Source: a virus. From it: 64,000 nucleotides of DNA. Positions 35,247 to 46,471 of this stretch are shown in pieces. The DNA lies in IMG/VR virus record IMGVR_UViG_3300032046_003126, positions 1 to 64,000 of that record; one strand, given 5' to 3'. Positions within the stretch are counted from its first letter, which is position 1. Each line of letters begins with the position of its first letter. Both the position numbers and the translations under genes were made by a program. The notes below the pieces were generated by a model, which was not told the origin of the DNA, made no database searches, and was given only the letters and a program-made list of their open reading frames with translations.

Positions 35247-36874
35247 TTTATGATCAATATGAATTAGAATTTAATAGTGCCTATACTGGTTCTTATGTTA
35301 ATGACATTTTTGTTCCTCCAACAAATAACACGTATGGCAATATTACACTTACAAATACCTTTCAAATAATTAATGGAAAAACTGTTTTTAATTATAATAC
35401 TTTATTTAAAGCCTTAACTGGTAGTTTGTCTCATGGTTTAACAGATAGAAATCCTTATTATACTCAAACACATGTTCCTGGTAATATTCTAGTTATAAAA
35501 GGATATAATTTAAGCGGAACATTATCAGGTCCACCAGTAACTAATTTTAATAATTCTTTTGTTTCTAATAGCAATATGTTAACATGGGGCGATTGTTATA
35601 ATTTTTTAGATAAAAATTTTAGCCCTTCTCCAAAAAGATTTCTGAAATTATTTTGTCCTGAAGAAACATTTTTTGATTCTGTAATGCCAGATCCAGAAGA
35701 AATTTATGTTTTAGGTGTAGTTGATCCAGTTAGAACTGCTCCTGTAATTTTTAAAAAACCTGGTATTCATTTTATATCAAGTTCTTATATGATGCTTGGA
35801 TATAATGTGGTACCTTCTAGTTTGGCATATGTTGATTTTTATGGAATTTTCCCCCCCACCCCAATAACAAGTGTTAATCCTTTATCTGACCAGATATATT
35901 TAGGAAATTATAAGTGGCCATTACAATTTCCATTTGAAAAACAATATAAAAACATTGCAAGAAACATAATAAAACCACATGAAATTAAACACCTGACTTC
36001 ATCTTTAATGCTTTTTGATTCCCTTCAATCAGGGATTGTTTTTGGAACAGATTTTTTTTATGATCCTGGTTTGAGTGTAAATATTAGAGATTTTTTAAAA
36101 ATTGAATTGCCTCCTTCTAATTTTAAAAAAACTGGAATTGGTGGAACGGTTGGGTTTCCACTTGGAATATCGTATTTAGGCACTAATGAAAAAGACACAA
36201 AAGATATAGACTCATATGGTATTGATCCAAGTAGAACTCATTTCACAAAATCTTTAACTTCTGTTGTTGACATTAAGTTTCGTGGTGATACGATAGATTA
36301 TACATATAATGATTTTATTCCACCAGATACTAAGACTTTATTATTTCATTTTTTTGGATTTGGAGACTATCTTGGTAAGTTTGTAAATGGACTCGAAACA
36401 GCTATTATGCCATCTGGTTCTTCACCTTCAATTTTAGTTAAAGAATGGAGTAATGGTTGTAGAGTGAAACATTGGAATTATCCTGGTTACGGACATCTTA
36501 TAGCAGACTCAGTTGCTAATGAATATTTCGATCCATACCAATATGAACTAGTTACTGGTTCGCTGTTGGGTTATAATTGTAGAGGATATAAATACGGTGT
36601 TTATAAACCAATACCGGAATCAACAAATATAATTTTTAGAAGAAATAAATTTGGTCAACCAAGAGACATGTTAGAACAACGTTTGTTTACAAATTTTTAC
36701 AGTTTTGACACCAATACAAACCAAGGTTCAATTGTTGATATAAATTTTTCAACAACAAGTTCTTATGGTATAACTGCATCTAATCCTTTGTTGAATCCAA
36801 AAGATAGCGGCATTTATGATTTACAATATAAATGCGGACAACCATTTTTTGATGATGACTTAAGGATAATATAA
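35243..36874 (+). CDS. Tail structural protein, unknown
   Basis: A 543-residue protein rich in Tyr, Pro, Gly and Ser, beta-rich by pattern, with no recognised domain. Its N-terminus (MIYDQYELEFNSAYTGSYVN) and central Cys-containing segments (WGDCYNFLDKNF) give no family. ATGA overlap with the LamG gene and a 1-base overlap with the following gene place it firmly in the tail operon. Probably virion structural, by context only. Confidence 0.55.
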   Translation: MIYDQYELEFNSAYTGSYVNDIFVPPTNNTYGNITLTNTFQIINGKTVFNYNTLFKALTGSLSHGLTDRNPYYTQTHVPGNILVIKGYNLSGTLSGPPVTNFNNSFVSNSNMLTWGDCYNFLDKNFSPSPKRFLKLFCPEETFFDSVMPDPEEIYVLGVVDPVRTAPVIFKKPGIHFISSSYMMLGYNVVPSSLAYVDFYGIFPPTPITSVNPLSDQIYLGNYKWPLQFPFEKQYKNIARNIIKPHEIKHLTSSLMLFDSLQSGIVFGTDFFYDPGLSVNIRDFLKIELPPSNFKKTGIGGTVGFPLGISYLGTNEKDTKDIDSYGIDPSRTHFTKSLTSVVDIKFRGDTIDYTYNDFIPPDTKTLLFHFFGFGDYLGKFVNGLETAIMPSGSSPSILVKEWSNGCRVKHWNYPGYGHLIADSVANEYFDPYQYELVTGSLLGYNCRGYKYGVYKPIPESTNIIFRRNKFGQPRDMLEQRLFTNFYSFDTNTNQGSIVDINFSTTSSYGITASNPLLNPKDSGIYDLQYKCGQPFFDDDLRII

Positions 36875-37824
36875 TGGCAGGAATATTAAATTCAAAAGAA
36901 AGAATTCTTGATACACTTTTAACAGAAGAAGGTCGGCGGCAATTAGCAGCGGGTAATTTTCAAGCTGTATATTATAGTTTTTCTGATGGTTTATCCATAT
37001 ATCAGACTGATACTATCGTTTCTTCAAGTATATCTTCTGTGCCTGTTTTAGATGAAACATATCGTCTCTGTTTTGAGGCGACTTCTTTACCACAAGACCA
37101 GGTTACATTTGAAGCCGATGATTCAGGTAAATTATTTAATCCAAAAAATTCTCCAATTGATGTTATGTCGGGACAAATTTTTTCTGGTTCTATTTTGGTT
37201 ACAAGTTCACAATTCGCAAGTACAGCAGGTACATTGTTGAGTTCTTCACTAGAAAGTTTTAAAAATTTAAGAATACTATCAAGTCCTAATAATTTTCAAA
37301 ATCCAAACATGGAATTTTTATTAAGTAATAAAAATATAAAATTTAATATAACAAATAATAAACCAATTCATAGCGAAGATACACAAAAGATATCCATAGA
37401 CAAAGTGGAAAGTTTTTTCATGGATAAAAGACTTTCTCATATTCCAAATTTTTCATTCTTACCACCAGTAAATTCGGCACAAACTGGCAGAACAACTTCA
37501 TCCCTTGGTGATTTCAAGAATATTAATCAAGAATCTTTTGAATCATATAGTGATCTTGAAAAAGAATTAGAATATTTTTCTAAAAATGGGTTTGAAGAAA
37601 TAATTGAATTTACCGAGACTACTACTCAAAATAATATATTTGCTCAGTTTTTTGAATTATCAGATAATTCTGTTGTAAAACTTGATGTTATCGACTTTGG
37701 ACAATTCACAGTTTCTAATCAAAAAGAATTTTTTATAAAACATGTATTTTTTGCGGGTAAGATATTTATAGATAATTTCGGAGCGACTACTTTTATTAAT
37801 ATGTTTACTTTAGTTTTTGAATAA
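36874..37824 (+). CDS. Tail protein of the ILDxLLTxxGR family
   Basis: A 316-residue protein. Its N-terminus (ERILDTLLTEEGRRQLAAG with NFQAVYYSFSDG) matches the start of the gene at 46472, where NIILDAVLTSTGREFLSRN is followed by FSIIKFAVSDDEIDY. Both belong to a phage structural family recognisable by an I-L/D-x-x-LT-x-x-GR-x-x-L start and an F-A/S-x-S-D-x-x pattern. The C-terminal part is unique. A 1-base overlap with the previous gene and 3-base spacing to the next show it is in the same operon. Confidence 0.6.
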   Translation: MAGILNSKERILDTLLTEEGRRQLAAGNFQAVYYSFSDGLSIYQTDTIVSSSISSVPVLDETYRLCFEATSLPQDQVTFEADDSGKLFNPKNSPIDVMSGQIFSGSILVTSSQFASTAGTLLSSSLESFKNLRILSSPNNFQNPNMEFLLSNKNIKFNITNNKPIHSEDTQKISIDKVESFFMDKRLSHIPNFSFLPPVNSAQTGRTTSSLGDFKNINQESFESYSDLEKELEYFSKNGFEEIIEFTETTTQNNIFAQFFELSDNSVVKLDVIDFGQFTVSNQKEFFIKHVFFAGKIFIDNFGATTFINMFTLVFE

Positions 37825-37827
37825 AAT

Positions 37828-40203
37828 ATGAAAGCCATAATAAAAAAATATACAGATATATTGGATACCAATTCCTGTGAGGCGTTTTTATTAAAAACAA
37901 CACAAGAAGAAGGTTATAATTATGAAATTTCATATAATATAGATGCAAATAAAGCATTAATACACAATGTTAATATTGTTGAAATATTAATATCTAAAAA
38001 TTCATTAAGTGAAAATAATAGTCAAAATATTTTTGAAGGAAATTCAATCGAACAAATAACTCAAGAATTATTATATAAAATTTCTAAAGAAAAAGATTTA
38101 AGTAGAACAATTGAATCAAGTGTTTTTTTAAGAATAAAGTCAGATATAACAAAAAAAATTCCTAATGATCAAATTAAATCTTTGAAAAATAACACTTCAA
38201 CAACAAAAACAACTTCGCTTAATTTATTTTCATCTAACGATTTAAAAAATAAAAATATAACATATCCAATATTTGAAACAAACATTTTTTCTAAACCCGA
38301 ATATGCGGCAGATATTAAAAAAATATCAAATAATTTAATAAATGAAGCGATAGATCCGGCCCAAATTTTCGGCACGCCAACAAATAACATAATTTCTGCA
38401 AGAAAATCCATTGCTGGCTTGGGATTGTCGGGCAAAAAAACATCTTTATATGATTTTATTTTATTATCAAACAATCCCTCAACCAATGTTAATGTAAACA
38501 ATAATTCTTTAATAAATGTCAAAACAGAACAACAATTTAAAAATTTAACATTAAAAGAAATATTTACTATACCATTTAATACAATTACTGATTCATTTTA
38601 TGTAACATATAAAGTAAAAAACAAAAATGGTATTGAGTTACAAAGAAAAAGTCTTTTAGTTCCACATTCAAAATTAATAGAACAAGAAAATTTAATTTCA
38701 CAACCTCCAATAGTTAATGTAGTAAAAGCAACACAAGCAGGTAAAAATGTTCTTTATATAAAACAAAAAGACCCAATGGCAACAGGTATTTCTGTTTATA
38801 AGAAAAATTTAAATCTTACTTTAAAAGAATTTGAAAAAAATTATAATTTTATAGGAGATTTGGAACTTTCATACGGAGAAGACTTTAAATCATTTATTGA
38901 TTTAACAGCTAATTCAAGTGATTCAATCTATAGATGCATTCCGTATAATAATGAAAAAAAATTATCATGTGAATTTACCAGTGTTGGAGTCAAAACAAAT
39001 AGCAAAATTTTAAAAAATAAAAATTTATTTAAAAACGACAATACTACAATTGTTACTACATTACAATTAGATAACATAAAAATAGAAATTACTGACATTC
39101 CTGTTGATGCTATTAATATAGAATTGCATAGACGTAATTTAACTATAAAACAAAAAGAGTCTGATTTAATCAATACGTTCTTTATTTCAAGTGAAGGTTC
39201 AAACAAATTAACTTTTAAAGACACAACTGTTTCACAGAATCATTCTTATGAATATTTTATAAAAATATTATATAAAACTGGAACAAAAAACAAAGCTAAA
39301 ACAAGTTCTTTTATTACATTTGTTAAAACTAAAAATAATATTGTAGAAACAATTATAGAAAGTCCCAATGTTATTTTTGATACAAATGGAATAGATGTTA
39401 AATTTAATATAGCATCAACATTTTTAGTATCAACACAAGATAAAATAAGACAATTTTTACAAGAACAGGGAATTTTAGATTTTTATTTAGATGAGATTTC
39501 TCAAGAAAAAGATAAATTTCAAAATTTAATAGCTTATGATGTAAGCAGAACAAATATTACAAATGGCGAAGTTGAAAACTTTGGAATCATTAATTCCGTA
39601 ATTTTTTCAGATATAGAAGAAGGAAGAATAAAAAACGTATCACCATTAAAGAACGGAATGGAATATAAATACTCAGTAACTACATATTTTAGAATAACAG
39701 AAACAATGTTGAAATATTTTACAAAACAAGTAACTGATAAAAACAATAGGACATATACTTTATATCCTTATAAATGGAGACATCCAGTTACTTTAAAAGA
39801 AGGAAATATAGTTAGTGATAATAGCCTAAAAAGAAACCACTCAGAAAATCAATTTACTTTTGGAGAAATAGCTAATTTTGTAGAAACACAAATATCTTTA
39901 TCAGGTGTCATCCCTTCTATAAAAGAAGCAAGTGCTATAAAATTATCAGATAAAAAAGTTCTTGTTAAGTGGACAATACAAGGAAATTCTAATAAATTTG
40001 ATCATTTTTTAATCATACTAGAAATACTTGGAATGCGAAAAATAATAGGAAAAAGCCATAATGTTACAAATTCAAATTTTTTTCAATTCGTTGATAATTT
40101 GACAGACAATGAAAAAGGAAAATTTAAATATTATGTTGTGCCTATATATTATGATTTTTCAAAAGGAACTGAAATTGAAACAAACGAGGTAAAAGTTCAG
40201 TGA
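37828..40203 (+). CDS. Large structural protein, fibronectin III-like C-terminal domain
   Basis: A 791-residue Lys- and Asn-rich protein. At least two stretches follow fibronectin III strand patterns: one around the middle (VVKATQAGKNVLYIKQKDPMATGISVYKKN) and one at the C-terminus (ASAIKLSDKKVLVKWTIQG with FDHFLIILEIL and FKYYVVPIYY). The N-terminal 200 residues are helical. The gene ends in GTGA, overlapping the next start. Likely a virion component of the tail or its attachments; specific role unknown. Confidence 0.55.
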   Translation: MKAIIKKYTDILDTNSCEAFLLKTTQEEGYNYEISYNIDANKALIHNVNIVEILISKNSLSENNSQNIFEGNSIEQITQELLYKISKEKDLSRTIESSVFLRIKSDITKKIPNDQIKSLKNNTSTTKTTSLNLFSSNDLKNKNITYPIFETNIFSKPEYAADIKKISNNLINEAIDPAQIFGTPTNNIISARKSIAGLGLSGKKTSLYDFILLSNNPSTNVNVNNNSLINVKTEQQFKNLTLKEIFTIPFNTITDSFYVTYKVKNKNGIELQRKSLLVPHSKLIEQENLISQPPIVNVVKATQAGKNVLYIKQKDPMATGISVYKKNLNLTLKEFEKNYNFIGDLELSYGEDFKSFIDLTANSSDSIYRCIPYNNEKKLSCEFTSVGVKTNSKILKNKNLFKNDNTTIVTTLQLDNIKIEITDIPVDAINIELHRRNLTIKQKESDLINTFFISSEGSNKLTFKDTTVSQNHSYEYFIKILYKTGTKNKAKTSSFITFVKTKNNIVETIIESPNVIFDTNGIDVKFNIASTFLVSTQDKIRQFLQEQGILDFYLDEISQEKDKFQNLIAYDVSRTNITNGEVENFGIINSVIFSDIEEGRIKNVSPLKNGMEYKYSVTTYFRITETMLKYFTKQVTDKNNRTYTLYPYKWRHPVTLKEGNIVSDNSLKRNHSENQFTFGEIANFVETQISLSGVIPSIKEASAIKLSDKKVLVKWTIQGNSNKFDHFLIILEILGMRKIIGKSHNVTNSNFFQFVDNLTDNEKGKFKYYVVPIYYDFSKGTEIETNEVKVQ

Positions 40204-43200
40204 ATTCATTAAAAAATAGATTATTTAAAATAAGACAACGATTAGGTGCAACAGCTGTACATGTTCGTCCTCAATTTAACAGAACTGAAACACCAATCGG
40301 AACCAATGTTAATACCATAGCAAATACAACACTGGTAATAGCCACGCCCGAGATAAGAACTTTAAACCAAAACACTCTTGACTTGACTAATCTTGCTGTG
40401 ACAAACAATTCATTTGATATTGTTGAAAAAAATGGAATTTCTGTTTATAGACCAGAAATAATAAGTATAAATGAATTTAATTCTGTTTTTGAACAAGAAA
40501 CTAATAATTTAAAAGATACAGTGTCTGATACGAATCAAATTTTAGAATTGATTAATTATCAAATTCAAACAAATTCACTTAGAGAAGACACTCTTAAAAA
40601 AATGTTAACTGAGATGAATTCTTCATCTACAAATTTCAAACTTAATAAAATAAGTTCTGAGTTTAATTCAAAGTTGCTTACCTTGCAAAAGGTAGCAACA
40701 TTTTATGGATATTTAATACAACAAACAAATATAGTTAAAAATTCTCTGGAAATAAAAGATATACCTAATAGCCTATATGGACCAGGAAATTTAAGTATAA
40801 AAGAATTCTATAACAGATATATGCAATTTTCCGAAGGAGAATATAACTCTTTCACAGAGACAAAAGTATTCAATCAATTAATCTCAGATATGAGAAATGT
40901 TCTTGAAAGTTTCTCATATTCTTTATTTGATACTGTTGATAGTGATAGAAACGAAAATCACGAACCTTTTAAAATAGATAAAAGTTACACATTACCTAAT
41001 AATTTTTCTTTCAAACCATCAATGTTAACATCAAACGGAACTGAAATAAAAAATGCATCAAACAATGCAACTTTAACAAGTTTCTTGAGTTCATTACCTC
41101 CTGAACCGTCAGATAGAATTAAAGTTCTTTGTAATTTTTTGTCTAAAGAACTTAGAGTTTCAAAGGCCCTTGGAAGACCTGATATTAGAAATATTTTGTC
41201 AAGTAAATTTAATCAATCTGATACCAACAATCCATTTGATAATATTATAGGAGAAGTAGGAGATACAATTTTTGAAAAACCATTAGGAGAAAATTCTTTG
41301 GCTTCTTTTTCATATGTGAGAACTGGAGATAAAGTTGTTTTGCCTTTCGAAAATACATATATAGATTCCACAGATTTAAATACTAGTAACATCTATATAC
41401 CGGGTTCTTCTTACTTTGGTGATTCTATTTTAAATGTATCAAGTAATATTAATAATAATACTTTCAACTATGAGCCCTTTTCTAATTATGCCAACAATTT
41501 TAATGATAAATTAACTAGCGCACTCAGTGTTCTAAATAAAATGTTTGAATTTGATAATATAAATTCAAGTTTAACTCAAGAATCAATTATAGATTTATTT
41601 TTAGTTTCATTCAAACAAGCAATAGAAAAGATGGTTGATAACACACATCCAAATAGAGATCAAATGTTTGTTCTTTCTTTGTTTAAATTAGCATCAACTA
41701 ATACTAAATTAAAAAATCATTTATTTGATTTTTGTATTTTAATATTACTAGCAATATCAACGCCCGACAATGAAAGAAAAATATTTGAACATATTAAAAG
41801 AGATATTCCTACAATAAATTCTTTATTTTCTTTTAAAGATAAAACAACAATAGTTAATTTAGAATCGGGTATTTCTTTTTTGTATCCTTATGTTATGGAA
41901 TTAGCAGAAATAATAGAAGATAATGTTTTTGAAATATTATATAATAATCCAAATTTTAGAAATACAAGATTAAATGGAACACTAGATACAAGCTCGGTAT
42001 CATTTACCGGGACAACTTTTTTTCGTAATGATAGTAATAATCATATCTTACGATTCATTTATGGAGACATTAAAGATACTTTAATAAAGTTATTAAATAC
42101 ATCAGGTTTAGCATCAGTGTCTTTGGTGCAAGTATTTTCTGAGATTATGACCAAATTAGATGTTGCTGCCTCAGAAGGTTCAAATTCTTTATATCTTATA
42201 GAAGACAACACATATAGAACAAGATATAATTTCTTAGGGACATCCTCTATAATGTTGGTTGTTTTTGAAATTTTATGTTCTTTTACAAAATTCTTAGATA
42301 TTAATTATTTTAAATCAACCGATGTATTGAATGGAAATATTAATACCAATACAACAACAAATTTAGCGATTTTTAATCATATAAGTTTAATTTTAAGTGA
42401 AAATTCTAGAAATACAACAAATAGTATAACAACCACAAATGCCAATATTATTATACCAGGAAACTCATCAGCAACATCTTCTCTAATAACAACAGGCACT
42501 TTTAATGGAACTGTTGTATCAGTTTTAACAGGCATAGCTCCAAATGTCTCCATTACTGTTATAAGAGAAAAGCTTAAATCAGAAGATCTTTATATTAAAA
42601 ATGCACTCAATATATTAAGTGTAATCAATACAAGATTAAAGGATGCATTGTCATCGGTAATTGTTTCGTTTTCAAATGAACACACAAGAAACTTTATTGT
42701 AGAAAATAACATTAGACCTGAAGAATTAAAGATATTAACCAATCCTTCTCAACTTAGAACCTCGTTTTGGATTTTAAATAAATATCAAAATGCAGTATTA
42801 GACGCTAATACAAAAAATTTAGATAAAATATTAATATCTGATTCGATAAAAAAATCTGTTAAAAATGCTATGTTGTTGTTGTTAAAAGAAAGCAAGTTTC
42901 TCAAAGGAACAAAAGATATAAAACTTTTTTCAATAGGAATCCCCTCTGGATTTACCAATCAAATGGTTAATAGAATTGACAGAAACAATATAAATAATTC
43001 AACTTTTCTTTCTAAGGAATTTGATGTAATAAAGGTAAAACTTTATAAAAGAGATTTAAGATATGATGATATTATCTTTATACCAAAAATATTTTATTTT
43101 GATTTATCTTTATATCCAATGAATTTTTACGATATTGTTAAAATAAACGAAGTTCAAGAAATAACGTGGTCTATTTTTTCAAGGAATTTGTTTTTAAAAG

Positions 43201-43832
43201 ATTATGAAAATATAAATTCGGTTAAAAATATAAACATTAACAATATAATTTCTAATGAAAAATATTCGTTTTTAACAAATGAACAAAAAATTGAAATGTT
43301 TAATAATCACTTGGAGAGTATGTTTTTAAAAATTTATGTTAATTTAACATCTGGATTTAAATTAGACGAAGATACATTTTCGAATGAAGTTGTTGATATA
43401 TTGGGCAATATGAATCAAGAAGTATATGATTTGATATATGAATATATTACTAATGTAAAAAATTTACAAATGACAAAGACCGATAATTTTAAAACATTAT
43501 TAAATGACCTAAATGTATCACAAATAGCAAAAGATATGATTACAACAATGTCTTTCGGTAATCTACTATTTCAGTCAGATTCAATACGAAAAAAAGTTTT
43601 ATCTCAAAAAATGTTTGATCGTGTCTTTACTTTAGCAGTTGATGCAGGTAGTTTTGAAATAGATTTTAATAAAACTCTTTTAACACAATCTGGTAAATCA
43701 GCATTTACAAAAGCAAATTTGCAAAATGCAATAACAGTAAAAAATAACAGATATTATATGAAACAAAAAAACGAAACTGATTTTATATTTGAAGATTATT
43801 TTTTAACAATTGAAAATAATTTCAATGGATAA
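40200..43832 (+). CDS. Very large structural protein of unknown function (1210 aa)
   Basis: A 1210-residue protein starting with GTG that overlaps the previous stop (GTGA). It is predominantly helical, Asn- and Ser-rich, with no recognised domain. A Thr/Asn-rich low-complexity segment around residues 720-780 (NINTNTTTNLAIF, TTNSITTTNANIIIP) lies near the middle. It is the longest protein in the window. Tape measure proteins are long and helical too, but lie usually elsewhere and have hydrophobic segments, which are not obvious here. Function unassigned. Confidence 0.5.
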   Translation: MNSLKNRLFKIRQRLGATAVHVRPQFNRTETPIGTNVNTIANTTLVIATPEIRTLNQNTLDLTNLAVTNNSFDIVEKNGISVYRPEIISINEFNSVFEQETNNLKDTVSDTNQILELINYQIQTNSLREDTLKKMLTEMNSSSTNFKLNKISSEFNSKLLTLQKVATFYGYLIQQTNIVKNSLEIKDIPNSLYGPGNLSIKEFYNRYMQFSEGEYNSFTETKVFNQLISDMRNVLESFSYSLFDTVDSDRNENHEPFKIDKSYTLPNNFSFKPSMLTSNGTEIKNASNNATLTSFLSSLPPEPSDRIKVLCNFLSKELRVSKALGRPDIRNILSSKFNQSDTNNPFDNIIGEVGDTIFEKPLGENSLASFSYVRTGDKVVLPFENTYIDSTDLNTSNIYIPGSSYFGDSILNVSSNINNNTFNYEPFSNYANNFNDKLTSALSVLNKMFEFDNINSSLTQESIIDLFLVSFKQAIEKMVDNTHPNRDQMFVLSLFKLASTNTKLKNHLFDFCILILLAISTPDNERKIFEHIKRDIPTINSLFSFKDKTTIVNLESGISFLYPYVMELAEIIEDNVFEILYNNPNFRNTRLNGTLDTSSVSFTGTTFFRNDSNNHILRFIYGDIKDTLIKLLNTSGLASVSLVQVFSEIMTKLDVAASEGSNSLYLIEDNTYRTRYNFLGTSSIMLVVFEILCSFTKFLDINYFKSTDVLNGNINTNTTTNLAIFNHISLILSENSRNTTNSITTTNANIIIPGNSSATSSLITTGTFNGTVVSVLTGIAPNVSITVIREKLKSEDLYIKNALNILSVINTRLKDALSSVIVSFSNEHTRNFIVENNIRPEELKILTNPSQLRTSFWILNKYQNAVLDANTKNLDKILISDSIKKSVKNAMLLLLKESKFLKGTKDIKLFSIGIPSGFTNQMVNRIDRNNINNSTFLSKEFDVIKVKLYKRDLRYDDIIFIPKIFYFDLSLYPMNFYDIVKINEVQEITWSIFSRNLFLKDYENINSVKNININNIISNEKYSFLTNEQKIEMFNNHLESMFLKIYVNLTSGFKLDEDTFSNEVVDILGNMNQEVYDLIYEYITNVKNLQMTKTDNFKTLLNDLNVSQIAKDMITTMSFGNLLFQSDSIRKKVLSQKMFDRVFTLAVDAGSFEIDFNKTLLTQSGKSAFTKANLQNAITVKNNRYYMKQKNETDFIFEDYFLTIENNFNG

Positions 43833-43841
43833 ATATATTAT

Positions 43842-45656
43842 ATGGCAATTTCACTACCCTCAAAAAAAATATTAATAGCAGACGTACCAGAAGTAGAAAA
43901 TTTTAACTCTGAGTTTTCGTATAATTTTTTTATTGAGGACGAACAAACAAACGACACTGGAAAATCCCCTTTTTCATTTATTGAAAACATAAATGATAAT
44001 ACTAGTGATTCTAAATTTATTAATAGTAAAAATTTTCAAAACAAAATACCAAGGGCAATTAAATTTACCTGGAAACCCATTGTGTTAAACACTGATTCTA
44101 ATGTTGTGACAAAATATTATAACGATATTAAAGTAGCAAATAAAGTATCAATAAAAAATAATTTATCAAAAATAAAATATGAAAATGAATTTATTCAAAA
44201 AAGCTTCACTTCTATAGAAACACAAGATATTGAAAAAGATAAGAAATTAAATTTCTTTATTGAAAGAGCTTTAAGCGAATTTAAAATTAGAAACAATGGT
44301 TCTTTGTTGGATGTTTCAAAAGAGTTAAATGAAAAATTATCCACCGATGTATCAAGTGATTATATATCTAATATTTTAAATAATTTAAGTAATAATGGAA
44401 TAAATTTTACAAATACTAATAAAAAAGAAATAGTCTCCAAAACCATTATAGATAAAATAAAAAATATTAAATTAAACAATGTGATAAATAATAAAGTTTT
44501 AACTCATTTAATAAATTCTTCAATTGAAAATATAACAAATGTTTATCAAACTGACACTTCACAATTTATTGAAAGAATCAACCAGATACAAAATCATGCC
44601 ATCAAAACGGATTATTCTTCTCTAATCTCGGAAGGAGAATATGATTTATTTATTGATGATTATTTGGTTGTAAAAAAAGTAGATAATAATTTTGATTCTA
44701 TTATGATTCCAATTGGATATGTAATTGAAAAATATGAAATATTAAAAGATAATTCCAAAATAAAAAAAGAATCTATAATAATAGAAAATCCAGCTACTTC
44801 TGTAGCTTATGATACTCAAATAAAATATGGATCAAAATATTCATATAATATAAAAACAATTTGTTATATCGAAACATCTGCAATAGAACAAGAAACCGGG
44901 GAAATAATATCTTTATCGTTTTTGTTATCTTCAAAAAATTCAGAAGAAAAAAGTGTTATTTGTACTGAAATGGTGGCTCCTCCTAGTCCTGCTGATTTTG
45001 TATGTCATTGGGATTATGTAAAACAAAACTTAACAATAATGTGGAGTTTTCCACCAAATCAACAAAGAGATATAAAATATTTTCAAGTATTTCGCAGACG
45101 AACAATAACTGAACCATTTGAACTTATCAAAATGTATGATTTTGATAATAGTGAAATTTTATCAACTAAATTTGAAACTCCTGAAAAATACTTAGTAGAA
45201 AAACTTACTAATCCAAAAACATATTATACAGATTTAGATTTTAAAAAAGAATCCAAATTTATATATTCTATTTGTTCTTTAGATGCCCACGGCTTGACTT
45301 CGAATTATTCAATTCAATATGAAATTTCTTTTGATAAATTCAAAAATAAAATAAACAAAAAACTAGTCTCATTATCAGGAGCACCAAAATCATATCCTAA
45401 TATGTATCTAAATCAAGATACTTTTGTTGATGTTATTAAAGATTCAAATCACAAAAGATTAAAAATATATTTTAACCCAGAATACTTAGAGGTAATTGAT
45501 AACAATTATAATGATTTAAAATTACTAAGAACAAAAACAGATGCTTTATATAAATTACAAATTATCAATATAGATTTACAACAAGAACAAGATGTTATTA
45601 TAAAATTAGAAGACAGAAGAACGACAAGGGAAACTGATATACTTAAAATAATATGA
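43842..45656 (+). CDS. Structural protein with fibronectin III-like C-terminal half
   Basis: A 604-residue protein. The first about 270 residues are Lys/Asn-rich helices. From about residue 375 the sequence has a fibronectin III pattern: PPSPADFVCHWDYVKQNLTIMWSFPP, FQVFRRRTITEPFELI, and FIYSICSLDAHGLTSNYS. It resembles the C-terminal part of the gene two upstream in style, so these may be related attachment proteins. It overlaps the homing endonuclease that follows by 4 bases, which means the endonuclease gene has been inserted without disturbing the operon. Confidence 0.55.
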   Translation: MAISLPSKKILIADVPEVENFNSEFSYNFFIEDEQTNDTGKSPFSFIENINDNTSDSKFINSKNFQNKIPRAIKFTWKPIVLNTDSNVVTKYYNDIKVANKVSIKNNLSKIKYENEFIQKSFTSIETQDIEKDKKLNFFIERALSEFKIRNNGSLLDVSKELNEKLSTDVSSDYISNILNNLSNNGINFTNTNKKEIVSKTIIDKIKNIKLNNVINNKVLTHLINSSIENITNVYQTDTSQFIERINQIQNHAIKTDYSSLISEGEYDLFIDDYLVVKKVDNNFDSIMIPIGYVIEKYEILKDNSKIKKESIIIENPATSVAYDTQIKYGSKYSYNIKTICYIETSAIEQETGEIISLSFLLSSKNSEEKSVICTEMVAPPSPADFVCHWDYVKQNLTIMWSFPPNQQRDIKYFQVFRRRTITEPFELIKMYDFDNSEILSTKFETPEKYLVEKLTNPKTYYTDLDFKKESKFIYSICSLDAHGLTSNYSIQYEISFDKFKNKINKKLVSLSGAPKSYPNMYLNQDTFVDVIKDSNHKRLKIYFNPEYLEVIDNNYNDLKLLRTKTDALYKLQIINIDLQQEQDVIIKLEDRRTTRETDILKII

Positions 45657-46447
45657 CTATATTAAAAATAAAAAAAGGTAACAATGGTGGAAAAATTTTT
45701 TTATTAACTTGTAATAATTGTTTAAAACATTTTGAAAGAAAATATAAAAAAACAATTAACAAACAATATCATTATTGCAATGTTTCTTGTTCAATTAAAG
45801 CCAGGCATCAAATTTTTAAACAAAACAATATTAGTTTAATTGAAAAAGCTCATAAAACATATTTAGAAATGTGTATCTCTGATCCTACTTTAAGGAAAAA
45901 AGTAACAAAAAAAGCTTTGAAAACTGTAAATGAAAAATATAAAGTATCAAATGTTTCTTTGCTTGATGACGTAAAGAATAAAAAAATATCTTCTTATAGA
46001 AAAAACTTTGGCGTTGATCATCCGATGTATTTGGATATAATAAAATCTAAAGTATATGATACTATGAAAAAAAACGGAACTTATAAAAAAATATCAAAAC
46101 CAGAAATGTTGTTTAAATTATACATTGAAGAAAATTATGGACAACATAATATTGAATGTCAAAAACGTATAAACAATTGGAACATAGATTTTTATATTAA
46201 TACTCTAAATACATACATTCAAATAGACGGTATTTATTGGCACGGCATTGGAAAATCAGACGAAGAAATTACAAACAATTTTAATAAAAGAAATAAATCT
46301 ATACTAAATACAAAAAATATTGATAAAAAACAAAATTTTTGGTTTGAAAAAAATAATTTGAGATTAATTAGAATAACAGATGTTGGGTTATTACAAAATA
46401 TCAAGCAAGGGTGTTTTAACAAGATATCTAAAACTCTAGAAACGTGA
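45653..46447 (+). mobile_element. Free-standing homing endonuclease, Vsr/EDxHD-like
   Basis: A 264-residue protein carried as a guest gene in the tail operon. The N-terminus has a zinc-finger-like pair (TCNNCLKHF and YCNVSC). The nuclease domain shows INNWNIDFYIN, YIQIDGIYWHG and a conserved R-x3-I-x9-NFWFEKNNLRLIRI segment, the Vsr-type core used by the I-Bth0305I class of endonucleases found in T4-like phages. Such enzymes spread by cutting intron-, intein- or gene-free alleles nearby. The tail genes around it appear intact. Start overlaps the previous stop (ATGA); 24 bases separate it from the next gene. Confidence 0.8.
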
Positions 46448-46471
46448 AAAATAGGCTGAAAAAGGTGAAAA

